From Methanolacinia petrolearia DSM 11571 (GTDB taxonomy: Archaea > Halobacteriota > Methanomicrobia > Methanomicrobiales > Methanomicrobiaceae): DNA of 64,000 nucleotides. The DNA is taken from the NCBI RefSeq assembly GCF_000147875.1, contig NC_014507.1, positions 1 to 64,000 of the forward strand, written 5' to 3'. Position 1 is the first letter of the stretch, and each line of letters starts with the position of its first letter. A model generated the notes under the pieces. It saw only the letters and a program-made list of their open reading frames with translations, ran no database searches and was not told the DNA's origin. Below, piece by piece: positions 53,240-62,255 of the stretch. A program made the position numbers and the translations under genes.

Positions 53240-54763
53240 ATGGGGAATAAGAGTAAAAAATCAGATCCCAAAAAGGCTGAAATCAGCACCGATACTTTGG
53301 GAGATGATAAGTACAAGGTAAGCTCTTTTAAGGATTTAAACTCTGAAAATCTCAGGCTTGTTATTCTTAATAACAGATATGCCCAGCTACTGATCCTGCT
53401 TGTGGCCATAGGCTTTGCATTAAGGTTCTATAACCTTGGATTCAATTCCATATGGCTCGATGAAGGAACGACGTTCGGTTACGCAAAGATGGGTTTCGTT
53501 GAGATCTGGAATGCAGTTATAGCAGAATTCCACCCGCCGCTGTTCTACTGGCTTGAGCACATGATGAATGTATTCGGCGACAGCGAATTTGTTCTCAGGT
53601 TCATACCCGCATTGTTCGGAGTTCTTGCAATACCTGTCTTTTACCTGATAGGAAGTGAAGTCGTAAACCGTGATGTCGGAATAATCACCGCCCTTCTTGT
53701 GACGTTCTCGCCGTTCCAGATATATTATTCACAGGACGCCAGGGCGTACACTATGATCCTTCTCTTCTTCTCGATCTCCCTTCTGGCTTATATATATGCG
53801 TTGAAGACCAGGGAGATGAAGTGGTGGATAATATTCGGTATAGCCTCCGCCATTGCATTCTGGGCCCATTATTATACCATTATCGGAACGGGTGTAATAG
53901 TTCTGCATGCTATCGTTACCAACTACAGGGAGCTTTTAAAGAATACGCCCTTTAGAAAAGGATTTTTAGTATCTATAATCCTGTTCGTGATACTCTCGAT
54001 TCCCCTGCTCCTCCTCATCTATGAAAGGTATCTTGAATTGTCGGCAAGTGCACCGACATATGGAGTACTCGGACCGCAATTGATAACTTCGTCGATAATA
54101 TCGTTTTCAGGATTCGAGTGGTGGTCCGGTGTATTATTCGCAGTGCTGTTTATTATCGGAGTCTTGTACCTGTATAAAAAGAGTGTCAGTTATATGGCCC
54201 TTGTCGTGGGTCTCCTGCTGATTCCGCTCATATTCAGCGTAATACTCTCGGCAAAGATAACGATGAACCCGAGGTACCTGATCTTCCTTCTGCCCGTCTT
54301 CTATCTTGGAATAGCCTCGGCATATATGCCCGTGAAGGAGCTGATAAAGAACGACAAGTTCATCTATGCGTTCATGGCCGTCCTTGTCCTGGTAAATATT
54401 CCGTTTATGGCTACATATTACACGAGCTACACGAAGAACGACTGGAGAGGCTTTTCAGGACAGCTTGGGAATGTTACGGAGGCAGGAGATGTCATCGTCG
54501 TTCTCCCGGGCTATATGACTCAGCCTCTCGATTATTATTATTCCAATGAGACAGACGGTACGATCGAGCTTCTTGCCTCATCGGGAGAAGAACTGGAAGC
54601 GATCTATTCGGAATATCCTGACAGAACTCTCTTCTTTGTAGTCACAGGCGACATTAATGCAAAGAATCCTGAAGGAGACGCAGTTGAGTGGCTGAATGAC
54701 AATACAGGATATATGGGTCAGAATATGGGTATATACCTGTTCGCGATCGTCCCTCAGGAATAA
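53240..54763 (+). CDS. glycosyltransferase family 39 (ArnT/PMT-like) membrane enzyme
   Basis: This protein has 507 residues. After a 40-residue charged N terminus come about twelve membrane helices. The first extracytoplasmic loop has the catalytic DE motif (NSIWLDEGTTFGYAKMG), followed by EFHPPLFYWLEHMM with a conserved His-Pro-Pro. Members move a sugar from a polyprenol phosphate to protein or glycolipid acceptors on the outer membrane face. The C-terminal ~110 residues form a soluble outer domain. It lies between a GT2 enzyme that could make its donor and a flippase-like fusion. The natural acceptor is unknown; the Thr/Pro-rich surface protein upstream is one candidate. Confidence 0.92.
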   Translation: MGNKSKKSDPKKAEISTDTLGDDKYKVSSFKDLNSENLRLVILNNRYAQLLILLVAIGFALRFYNLGFNSIWLDEGTTFGYAKMGFVEIWNAVIAEFHPPLFYWLEHMMNVFGDSEFVLRFIPALFGVLAIPVFYLIGSEVVNRDVGIITALLVTFSPFQIYYSQDARAYTMILLFFSISLLAYIYALKTREMKWWIIFGIASAIAFWAHYYTIIGTGVIVLHAIVTNYRELLKNTPFRKGFLVSIILFVILSIPLLLLIYERYLELSASAPTYGVLGPQLITSSIISFSGFEWWSGVLFAVLFIIGVLYLYKKSVSYMALVVGLLLIPLIFSVILSAKITMNPRYLIFLLPVFYLGIASAYMPVKELIKNDKFIYAFMAVLVLVNIPFMATYYTSYTKNDWRGFSGQLGNVTEAGDVIVVLPGYMTQPLDYYYSNETDGTIELLASSGEELEAIYSEYPDRTLFFVVTGDINAKNPEGDAVEWLNDNTGYMGQNMGIYLFAIVPQE

Positions 54764-54785
54764 AAAAAAGAACTCTAAGAATCAC

Positions 54786-56438
54786 TTACTTTTTTGCATA
54801 AAGAATAAGCGAGAGGCCAATATTTGCCCTTTCGAAGAGGCCGTCAAATCTTTGAGACAGGTCAAGAAGTTTTTCACTCTTAAGCAGTGCGACAAAAGGG
54901 GATACGAAGAATATTGTCTTCGTCTCTGCACGGGAAAAGTCGCTGAACAGAAGTCTCAGCTCTTTTGGCGAAAAGAACATAAGATGCGTCTCCCCGTAAT
55001 TCCTTCCGCGGCCGAAGAGATCCCACATCATCTCGTAGACCCCCCAGAAAGAGAATTCATTGGGGGTTGTGATAACGATCTCACCCCCTTTATTCAAAAC
55101 CCGCTTAATCTCGGATACCATCTTATCGGGACTGATTAAATGCTCGATGATCTCGGCACAGATTATTTTGTCAACTTTTCCGGACCTCACCGGCAGGTGT
55201 TCTGCATCGGCTAAAATGTAATCCGAATTGGGAATGCCTTTTTCCCGTGCAAATTTCAGTGCGTTCCTGTTCAGATCAATTCCGAGAACCATCTTCGCGT
55301 CTGATGCCCCGGTCTCCCTGATCTGCACTCCGCTTCCGCACCCTATATCGATTATTACATCGTTTTTATCGATGTCAAGGCAGTTTTTGATCTCTTCGGT
55401 TTTTCTCTGCTGCCAGTATTTCTGGACAAGGAGGTCGGAATTGTACGATTTTTCGTCAATATCCCCGTCTATCGTGTTGTAAAATTCTTCAAGCGACTCT
55501 TTCCGGAGATCTTTTGTGAAGAACGACTTTATTCCGAGGAGATCCACAAAGACCTCCACGAATCTCGTCATCAGCGAGAAGCTCACCGCATATACGCTGC
55601 TTATACCCATAAGTGCGAAAAGGCCCACGATTCCGGCCTCCTGGATACCCCACCCTGCGGGAGTGAGCGGTACAAATGAGAACAATGTAAGGAACGGGTT
55701 CAGGATGAGTGCATCCATGAACGATATCTGGACGATATTCAGTGCAAGGGCGATGAAGAACCACTCGAAGCCCTTCATTATCCATCCCATGATAGTTATC
55801 AGGATAATATACCTGTAGTGTTTCTGGACCTTTTTGCTTTCACCCCCAAGGTCGATTAATTTCTGTAGGATTTTTATGTTTTTTGAGAACCTGATGATTC
55901 CTGCGGAGGGGTACATGATTGTAATATAGAGAATGAGAATTCCCGCCATCAGGGCTGCAGCGATTAGTAAAGTTTGGAACACTCCCCCGTCGAAAATATT
56001 TGAGTAAATATATACTATTCCTATACTTGCAACAATGATCTTGAAGAAGAGATCGTAGATATAAGCGCTTGTTATCGTTGCAAGACCGCTTTTCGTAGAT
56101 ATTCCATGCTTTTTCAGTGCATATGCCACGAAAAGGTATCCGCTTCTTGCCGGAGTAAAGTCCGACGCCAGCATGCCCGCCATATGAGAGAAAAAGACAA
56201 ACTTCAGGCGGATCTTTTTGTCTATATCTGTGAGTATCTTCTTAATCCGAAACGACATCAGGATATTGTTCACCAGGTATGCCGCTATTGCGGGAATGAT
56301 GAAGACCGGATTTATCTGGCTGAATATTTCCAGAACGTTCTGTATGCCTGAAAAATACAATATCAGCAATATAATGGATAATGCCAGAATATATTGTGAT
56401 ATTCTGACAGCCTTTCCGAAACCTTTCTTTTCAGGCAT
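54786..56438 (-). CDS. LPG-synthase/flippase-like membrane domain fused to a SAM methyltransferase
   Basis: This protein has 550 residues. Residues 1-305 hold about eight helices of the UPF0104/lysylphosphatidylglycerol synthase transmembrane family (AGMLASDFTPARSGYLFVAYAL, VPLTPAGWGIQEAGIVGLFAL). Residues ~335-550 form a class I methyltransferase with motif I VIIDIGCGSGVQIRE (364-370 core), DLNRNALKFA and HLPVRSGKVDKIICAEIIEHL. Each half is of normal length for its family, so this is a real fusion. The membrane half is thought to move lipid-linked sugars; the methyltransferase half could cap or modify the same lipid (inference). It is convergent with GT39 and 140 bases from the cupin gene. 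Confidence 0.92.
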   Translation of the reverse strand: MPEKKGFGKAVRISQYILALSIILLILYFSGIQNVLEIFSQINPVFIIPAIAAYLVNNILMSFRIKKILTDIDKKIRLKFVFFSHMAGMLASDFTPARSGYLFVAYALKKHGISTKSGLATITSAYIYDLFFKIIVASIGIVYIYSNIFDGGVFQTLLIAAALMAGILILYITIMYPSAGIIRFSKNIKILQKLIDLGGESKKVQKHYRYIILITIMGWIMKGFEWFFIALALNIVQISFMDALILNPFLTLFSFVPLTPAGWGIQEAGIVGLFALMGISSVYAVSFSLMTRFVEVFVDLLGIKSFFTKDLRKESLEEFYNTIDGDIDEKSYNSDLLVQKYWQQRKTEEIKNCLDIDKNDVIIDIGCGSGVQIRETGASDAKMVLGIDLNRNALKFAREKGIPNSDYILADAEHLPVRSGKVDKIICAEIIEHLISPDKMVSEIKRVLNKGGEIVITTPNEFSFWGVYEMMWDLFGRGRNYGETHLMFFSPKELRLLFSDFSRAETKTIFFVSPFVALLKSEKLLDLSQRFDGLFERANIGLSLILYAKK

Positions 56439-56473
56439 TCAATATTATATGATTTTTATTTTGTTAATATATT

Positions 56474-56902
56474 TCAGTCCCGTGTGATCGAGATGCCCTG
56501 CCGGGACCCGCATTTTTCAGGCAGGATCTCTTCGTCATCCTCCCTCCAGAACGGATCGGCGATCGCAAGCAGTTCGAGGTCGCAGGGTCCGCAGGACTCG
56601 ATCCACTGCACAGAGCCGGGCGGAATGTACACGGCCTGCCCCGGGCCGACAGCTTCCGCATCTTCGTCGATGTGCATAATCCCGCTGCCTGCGATAATGT
56701 AATAGATTTCAGCCGATTCCTTCAGTCTGTGGGGAACCGTTCTGTCACCTGCCCTGACGAACGCATGCGCAATGCTTGCATTAATGGAGAGACCTTCTCC
56801 CGGGTTCTTTTCAGCCTCCCTCTCCGGGTGGAGAAGCTCGCAGAGGGTGCAGCCGTCTCCTGAAGTGAAGTATTCCGCTTTTTTTATGTCCCTGATTATC
56901 AA
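56474..56902 (-). CDS. cupin-domain protein
   Basis: This protein of 142 residues has a cupin barrel (about 45-125). Motif 1 is HRLKESAEIYYIIAGSG and motif 2 VYIPPGSVQWIESCG. Parts of the metal site are altered (only some His/Glu present), so activity as an oxygenase or isomerase is uncertain. The start is a TTG at 56902 with GGAGGT six bases upstream. Longer in-frame readings run across the start of the cyclophilin gene on the other strand and are rejected. It is divergent from cyclophilin; the 70 bases between hold both promoters. Confidence 0.85.
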   Translation of the reverse strand: MIIRDIKKAEYFTSGDGCTLCELLHPEREAEKNPGEGLSINASIAHAFVRAGDRTVPHRLKESAEIYYIIAGSGIMHIDEDAEAVGPGQAVYIPPGSVQWIESCGPCDLELLAIADPFWREDDEEILPEKCGSRQGISITRD

Positions 56903-56971
56903 TGCCGGACCTCCGGATGATTTAATTTTTGTACCCCAAGATACATAACAATAGGACAGGAGAATAAGTAA

Positions 56972-57454
56972 ATGGCTGAAAAAAAAGTAAAACTCGAGAC
57001 GAATCTCGGTGATATCGTAATTAAACTCTATGAAGATATGCCGGTTACGGCAGGGAATTTTGAAAAACTCGTGTCTGAAGGATTTTATGACGGGATCATC
57101 TTTCACAGGGTGATAAGGAGTTTCATGGTGCAGGCGGGCTGTCCCAATGGAACCGGCACCGGCGGTCCGGGCTATAATATCAAAGACGAATTTGTAAAGG
57201 GCCATTCTAATTTACGGGGCACGATATCGATGGCGAACACAGGGATGCCCGACACAGGCGGAAGCCAGTTCTTCATCAATCTCGTGGATAATACCTATCT
57301 CGACTGGGACAATTCCCAGACTCCCTCGAAGCACCCCGTTTTCGGTGAGGTCGTCGAAGGGATGGACGTCGTCGACAAGATCGCGATGCAGCCTGTCGAC
57401 AGGATGGACAGGCCGAGGAACGAGACAAAAATAATCAGGGCGACGGTCCTTTAA
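56972..57454 (+). CDS. cyclophilin-type peptidylprolyl isomerase
   Basis: This protein of 160 residues is cytosolic, with no signal peptide. It catalyses cis-trans isomerisation of proline peptide bonds. Typical motifs are present: YDGIIFHRVIRSFMVQAGCPNGTGTGGPGY with the active-site Arg and Gln, SMANTGMPDTGGSQFFINLVDN and HPVFGEVVEGMDVVDKI. Length matches the short prokaryotic form. The ATG follows ggagaataag. Its end overlaps the next gene, convergent, by 20 bases. Confidence 0.96.
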   Translation: MAEKKVKLETNLGDIVIKLYEDMPVTAGNFEKLVSEGFYDGIIFHRVIRSFMVQAGCPNGTGTGGPGYNIKDEFVKGHSNLRGTISMANTGMPDTGGSQFFINLVDNTYLDWDNSQTPSKHPVFGEVVEGMDVVDKIAMQPVDRMDRPRNETKIIRATVL

Positions 57455-57986
57455 TTCCCGAATTATCCTTTTTTAAAGCAATAATAATCCCCTGGCATAA
57501 TAAGCCGGCGAGCAGGGAAACAATGAGAAGCGGGATGAACTCCCCGAGCACCGTTGCCGGACCGTGAAGTTTTTCCCCTGCAAACCCTGCGGCAATTATG
57601 AACATTCCTGCAACCAGGCTTCCGCTGAATACGGAGAACATCGCGGCGAAGTTCTCTTCCTTTTTCGTCATTTCCATAAATACCGCAAGGGCTGCAAGAG
57701 TTCCCACCGGGCAGGCGATGACCCCGGCCGCGGCGACTGCGGCGGAAGATGCAAACGGCATGGACAGAATTCCTGCGGCAAGCCCGGCGAGGCCTGTTTT
57801 TATATAATCCGCCCCTAAAAGGCCATCTTTCGATCTTTTCGACTGCATTACCACCACAGCAATACAGGCGAAAGCCGGAAGGACGGGAGCAGCCGGCAAC
57901 GAGATAAAAAAGAAAAATGCTGCCTGGATAAGAAGTCCTGCACAGAGAATTCCGGCGGCGGCAGTTACTGCACTGTTATCTGGCAT
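57435..57986 (-). CDS. hypothetical membrane protein
   Basis: This protein of 183 residues has about five or six hydrophobic helices (GILCAGLLIQAAFFFFISLPAAPVLPAFACIAVVV first; FIPLLIVSLLAGLLCQGIIIAL last) and no known domain. It is Ala-rich, with a cytoplasmic loop MQSKRSKDGLLGADYIK. It overlaps the end of the cyclophilin gene by 20 bases on the opposite strand and starts 13 bases after the stop of the 314-residue gene, so it is likely cotranscribed with that gene. Its function is unknown. Confidence 0.75.
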   Translation of the reverse strand: MPDNSAVTAAAGILCAGLLIQAAFFFFISLPAAPVLPAFACIAVVVMQSKRSKDGLLGADYIKTGLAGLAAGILSMPFASSAAVAAAGVIACPVGTLAALAVFMEMTKKEENFAAMFSVFSGSLVAGMFIIAAGFAGEKLHGPATVLGEFIPLLIVSLLAGLLCQGIIIALKKDNSGIKGPSP

Positions 57987-57999
57987 GGGTTTTTTGAAG

Positions 58000-58944
58000 T
58001 CAGGCGGACCTGAAGTGATTGCCCTTCGATTTAATGAGATCCATCTTCTTCATCTCGCCGAGCATATCCTTCAGGAACTTTTCATCGAGGTCGAACCTGA
58101 ACTCGTCGTTTGTGTTATCGATCGTAAACTTAAGGTTCTTCATCTCCCTGAAAAGTTCGTCGAAGGGCGTCCTTTCCTTTTCCTTCAGGTATTCTATGAT
58201 CCTCTCGGCAAGTAGCGATTTGATGTATCCGTTCTCCTTCAGCTTCAGGATAGACTCCTCGTCGACGTCGTATTTATCCATTATCTGATCGATCATCTCA
58301 GGCTCTGCCGATATGGAGAATTCTGGCGGAAGGGTGACATGCGTCTCGACACCGGACATTACGTTTATTATCGTGTTTATACTGTATCTGCTTCTCTTCT
58401 CCTGGGAGGATGCTTCAAGCATCATATCGGACGGGACCGCGGTTATTATCTCTCCCGGTTCTGCCGTATTTTTCAGTATCCATTTTCCGCTCCCGCTCTC
58501 CAGCAGACCGTTTTCGTTCAGCAGGTGGAACAGCGTTTTGTTGCCCCTTTCTTCGTCGTTTTCGGGATTGGCTTCGTCATCTCCGGCTTCGGTCCAGCTG
58601 CCGCATCCGTTGAATCCAGGAATATCGGATATGCAGTCTCCGGGGTGGGCAGAACCGAAAAATCCGGAGAGCCTGTTCTTTCTTAGTTCAAGCTCATCGA
58701 TAATCTCGGAATACATATCGGTCATCAGGGCCTGAACATCCGTCTTATCGCTGCCATTATCATGTTTTTTCTTTTCTTCATTGAACAGCGAGATGAAATC
58801 ATCAATTTTTCCGGTGCATATCGTCTCCTTGACCAGGGTGCTGACGCGTTTTGTCTTAGCCCTGAATCCGGATTTTTTTAGTTTTAAAGTGAATTCATCC
58901 GCATGTTCGGGATTATAGAATATTATTGTCTCTTCGAAGGTCAT
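58000..58944 (-). CDS. hypothetical soluble protein
   Basis: This protein of 314 residues has no recognised family. The first ~100 residues (MTFEETIIFYNPEHADEFTLKLKKSGFRAKTKRV) look like a small alpha/beta domain. A variable acidic middle follows (GDDEANPENDEERGNK). The region at about 130-200 resembles a degenerate winged helix (TLFHLLNENGLLESGSGKWILKN), and the end is highly charged helices with LDEKFLKDMLGEMKKMDLIKSKG. Regulation or protein binding is possible but not shown. The start at 58944 has gaagg (caagagaca-like) context. It probably forms an operon with the membrane protein behind it. Confidence 0.75.
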   Translation of the reverse strand: MTFEETIIFYNPEHADEFTLKLKKSGFRAKTKRVSTLVKETICTGKIDDFISLFNEEKKKHDNGSDKTDVQALMTDMYSEIIDELELRKNRLSGFFGSAHPGDCISDIPGFNGCGSWTEAGDDEANPENDEERGNKTLFHLLNENGLLESGSGKWILKNTAEPGEIITAVPSDMMLEASSQEKRSRYSINTIINVMSGVETHVTLPPEFSISAEPEMIDQIMDKYDVDEESILKLKENGYIKSLLAERIIEYLKEKERTPFDELFREMKNLKFTIDNTNDEFRFDLDEKFLKDMLGEMKKMDLIKSKGNHFRSA

Positions 58945-58998
58945 TCTATCTTATAAATAGAAAAGATTACATGTTAAATAAATTCATGCCCGGCGGTT

Positions 58999-59460
58999 TT
59001 ACCCGTCCAGGCTTATGGAGTAGCCCCCGTTTTCATCTCTTTCGAGTATGAGGGACGATTCGGCCAGAGTATCGCCTGTGCCCTGGTCTATTGCGTCTAC
59101 TGTAATACGGACCTCGCCGGGAAGATCAGATACCGAAGGAATGCTGTCTTCCGTTATATATGTCCACCATACAGTATCGGTGCCTGTGCACGGGGAGCCG
59201 CACGGGACTATCTCGGGTGTCCAGAGAAGAAAATCCCCGTAATCCGCGGTCCATTTATATGTCACATTCCCACTTCCGGAATAATCCGCCGAAAGTCCGA
59301 TGCCGATCACCGACGACATTGCCGGCGACCAGTAGCTGTTTTCGGGAACGATTATAACCCTGCTGCTTTCTGCCGACAGACAGCCTGCAGCGACCAGAAC
59401 TGCGGCAAGAAGTGCGACGGCAAGGAAGACGGCGAGCCTTTTACCTGTTGATATCAGCAT
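58999..59460 (-). CDS. hypothetical lipoprotein
   Basis: This protein of about 153 residues starts with a basic N terminus, a hydrophobic segment and a lipobox (VLVAAGCLS), so it is held at the outer membrane face by a lipid on that Cys. The rest has SPAMSSVIGIGLSADYSGSGNVTYKWTADYGDFL, a PKD/Ig-like beta pattern (KWTADYGDF), and GEVRITVDAIDQGTG. I choose ATG 59460, preceded by GGTTGAT; ATGs further up (59490, 59574) would add a charged tail before the signal and enter the DP1 start region. It is divergent from DP1. Confidence 0.8.
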   Translation of the reverse strand: MLISTGKRLAVFLAVALLAAVLVAAGCLSAESSRVIIVPENSYWSPAMSSVIGIGLSADYSGSGNVTYKWTADYGDFLLWTPEIVPCGSPCTGTDTVWWTYITEDSIPSVSDLPGEVRITVDAIDQGTGDTLAESSLILERDENGGYSISLDG

Positions 59461-59572
59461 ATCAACCTGTACCGCATCTTTGTTAATCATTCTTTCGGAG
59501 TTCCGCCGTGGCAACTTCGCGGAACGGTTTCTGTCAACTTTTTTTTGTTTAAGGTTCAACCAGAATACATAC

Positions 59573-61069
59573 ATGACAGGGATGAGGGATGAGATAATCT
59601 CGAAGTTTCTTGCGGCCGACCTTCAGGTTCACCCCGAAGTGGTACTCTACCTCCTTGAATCGGACGATCCGGACCTCATCGACGGTATTATCGCAAACGT
59701 TCCTCCAGAGGCGTTCGTCGCCCTCCCTGCACATATTCCCGGTTTCAAAGTGGAAGGCTTCGAGCCGCCGAGGCCCAGGATTAAGAGTGAAGAGCCGCTG
59801 CCTGAGACTGCGAAGCCTGCAGTGTCCAAAAAGTCAGAGACCGACGGGGAACGGTTTATGCCGGAAGGGGACGTGGACGTGGTCTACGGCCTTCCCGCCC
59901 CGGGAAACGGCGGTGTGGACTTCAACGATTTTGTCTTTTATTTCAGGGACAGGTACGAAAAGCTTGCCAGGTATCTCAGGAAAAGGGGGGAAGCGATCCC
60001 GATATCGGCTCTTACCCAGACCGACCGCTACAGGCAGGACGATGTCTCGGTAATAGGGATGGTCTCAGATCTCAGGAACACTGCGAACGGGCACAGGATG
60101 GCGGTTCTTGAGGATCCTACCGATTCGATAAACGTGCTCTTCAACAATAAAAGGGATGTCTTTGAAGAGGCCGAGAAGCTGATCCCCGACGAGGTCGTCA
60201 TGGTCAGGGGGAAGCTTTCGTCGGACGGAAACCTCTTCTTTGCCGATACGATGATGAGACCCGACATCCCCCTGAACAATGCCCCGTTCAAGAGCAGGAC
60301 GCCCGGAAAGGCGGTCTTTATCTCCGATGTCCATGTTGGCAGCGATACGTTCCTCTATGACGAGTGGGACAGGTTTTCGGAATGGCTGCACGATTTCGAC
60401 GCACAGTATCTCCTCATCGCAGGGGACCTTGTGGACGGGATCGGCATATACCCGGACCAGGACAAGGAGCTTATAATCGCCGATATAGACCGCCAGTACA
60501 AAGAGTTCGGCCGAATGGTCTCAGCCCTTCCAAGGGATATGCAGATCATCATCTCCCCGGGGAACCACGATGCAATCAGGGGTTCGGAGCCGCAGCCGGC
60601 CCTTCCGGAAAGATTTTCGAAGTACTTCCCCGAAAATGTCGTTCTTGTGGAGAACCCCGCCTTTGTCAGGCTGCAGGGCGTAGGCATCCTGATGTACCAT
60701 GGGAGGAGCTACGACGACCTGATCTCCATGATCCCGGGTGCGTCGTATACGAAACCCGAGGATATGATGGTCGAGATGTTAAAGAGGAGGCATCTGGCCT
60801 GCACCTACGGTATGAGGACCCCTATTCTTGCTGCAAAGGAGGACAACCTAATTATCGATCCTGTTCCCGAGATCCTACACACCGGCCACGTCCACATCTG
60901 CGGGGTCGTGAACTACCGCGGCGTTCTCTGCATGAATACCGGAACGTGGCAGTCGCAAACCCTGTTCCAGAAGCAGATGAATATCCAGCCGACACCTGCA
61001 CGTGCGATGGTCGTCGATCTCCAGACTCTAGAGCCTAAGATCTTCGATTTTATGGATAAGGCGGAATAG
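59573..61069 (+). CDS. polB: DNA polymerase D small subunit DP1
   Basis: This is the exonuclease subunit of the archaeal replicative polymerase PolD, of about 498 residues. After an N-terminal helical region and a variable acidic linker come an OB-fold (about 150-245: DVSVIGMVSDLRNTANGHRMAVLEDPTDSINVLFNN) and a calcineurin-like phosphoesterase domain (about 255-480). The latter has metal motifs DVHVGSDTF, AGDLVDGIG, SPGNHDA and HTGHVHICG, all intact, so 3'-5' exonuclease activity is expected. ATG 59573 or 59582 (MRDEIISKFL) fits family starts; the upstream frame to 59480 overlaps the divergent lipoprotein signals. The large subunit DP2 is not in this window. Confidence 0.96.
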   Translation: MTGMRDEIISKFLAADLQVHPEVVLYLLESDDPDLIDGIIANVPPEAFVALPAHIPGFKVEGFEPPRPRIKSEEPLPETAKPAVSKKSETDGERFMPEGDVDVVYGLPAPGNGGVDFNDFVFYFRDRYEKLARYLRKRGEAIPISALTQTDRYRQDDVSVIGMVSDLRNTANGHRMAVLEDPTDSINVLFNNKRDVFEEAEKLIPDEVVMVRGKLSSDGNLFFADTMMRPDIPLNNAPFKSRTPGKAVFISDVHVGSDTFLYDEWDRFSEWLHDFDAQYLLIAGDLVDGIGIYPDQDKELIIADIDRQYKEFGRMVSALPRDMQIIISPGNHDAIRGSEPQPALPERFSKYFPENVVLVENPAFVRLQGVGILMYHGRSYDDLISMIPGASYTKPEDMMVEMLKRRHLACTYGMRTPILAAKEDNLIIDPVPEILHTGHVHICGVVNYRGVLCMNTGTWQSQTLFQKQMNIQPTPARAMVVDLQTLEPKIFDFMDKAE

Positions 61070-61217
61070 GACTAAAACCGGTATACAGTGTTTCTTGGCA
61101 GGATTGTGGTGAAAGAACCTGCAATTATTAAAAATTATATTGGTCTACCTTCTAGTATTATTATACGTCGATAGATCTCTGTTGACAAAAGATTTTTTTG
61201 TGGGAAAAAGATTTTGT

Positions 61218-62255
61218 CTATCCTCGTCCCTTCTTCCCGAGTTTATAGAGATCGACTGCGGCTATTCCGGTTGTAGTAAAGACGGATGCAGCGGCAGTCC
61301 ACAATAATGCCAGAAAGAGAAAGCAGATCGCCGCCATCGGTATGGCATATTCCGCGAAGAAATGGTAGTCGTAATCGACGAACAGTGGGGTCATGCATAT
61401 GAGCGGGGAAAGGAGAGTAATTCCAACGACTACCGTCGCGAATATCAAAAAACAGACGATAATTTCGATCCATGTCCTCCTGAAAAAGCCTGCCAGTCCT
61501 GCAATCGCACCGGAAAGGCTCCTTTTTTCAAGAACAAGAAGCGGAATTACGTACAGTGTAAGTACGAATAGCGGAACGGCGACCAGAATCTTTTCAATAA
61601 CAGCAGTTACCGTTGCAAGCGGGAGGATCGGGACATAATAGACAAACGGGATTTGGAACATCGTTGTTCCTAAAGCAGGGTACAGATGTGCGTGCCAGGG
61701 CTGTTGGAGGACAAAGGCATAGATCGCCGTTGCAACAACCGCCAGGATTACAGACCATCCTGCAATAGTCTTCAGGTAATTTTTTGCACTGTACAGGGAT
61801 TTCCTTACTGCTCCGGGATTTTCAGGATTCTTTGAGATGTCGATGACTATCGCGGCGAATATATAATTCAGGCAGAAGAAAAAGATAAGCTCAACAACAA
61901 ACGTAAGGACAAATCCATAGTGGTAGCCAAGCGACCAGTACCCGTAGCTGCCCGAACATGTCATGATGGCATACGCCTTGAAAGCCATCTCTGTAAGGTA
62001 CATAAGGAAAAGGGCAAAACCTGCAAGAAGCGGGTACCATAACAATTTCCTGTCGTTTATGAGAGTTTTTATACTCCGGGTTGCAATCCCTGCCCCGCGG
62101 CCGATTCTTCTTCCGACGCCGTCTCCTCCTCCGCCGGGCTGTACCGAACGTACCGGTGCGTAACCGGACGAAGGTTCGGTCAGGGTAGTCTGGAGAGTTT
62201 CCGTAAGGGGGCACCATGCAGTTTTTTTCCGGTTGGATCCTGAATATTCAGTCAT
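61218..62255 (-). CDS. hypothetical polytopic membrane protein
   Basis: This protein of 345 residues has a ~60-residue cytoplasmic N terminus with a short KKTAWCPLTETLQT segment like the WCP motif of the DUF1673 protein upstream, a Gly-rich stretch (QPGGGGDGVGRRIGRG) and then about six helices (WYPLLAGFALFLMYL, FVVELIFFFCLNYIF, SVILAVVATAIYAFV, and others). No domain is firmly recognised. It overlaps the DUF1673 gene by four bases, so it is the third gene of the operon. A single GTTGAC half-site lies near 61181, after its stop. Confidence 0.78.
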   Translation of the reverse strand: MTEYSGSNRKKTAWCPLTETLQTTLTEPSSGYAPVRSVQPGGGGDGVGRRIGRGAGIATRSIKTLINDRKLLWYPLLAGFALFLMYLTEMAFKAYAIMTCSGSYGYWSLGYHYGFVLTFVVELIFFFCLNYIFAAIVIDISKNPENPGAVRKSLYSAKNYLKTIAGWSVILAVVATAIYAFVLQQPWHAHLYPALGTTMFQIPFVYYVPILPLATVTAVIEKILVAVPLFVLTLYVIPLLVLEKRSLSGAIAGLAGFFRRTWIEIIVCFLIFATVVVGITLLSPLICMTPLFVDYDYHFFAEYAIPMAAICFLFLALLWTAAASVFTTTGIAAVDLYKLGKKGRG

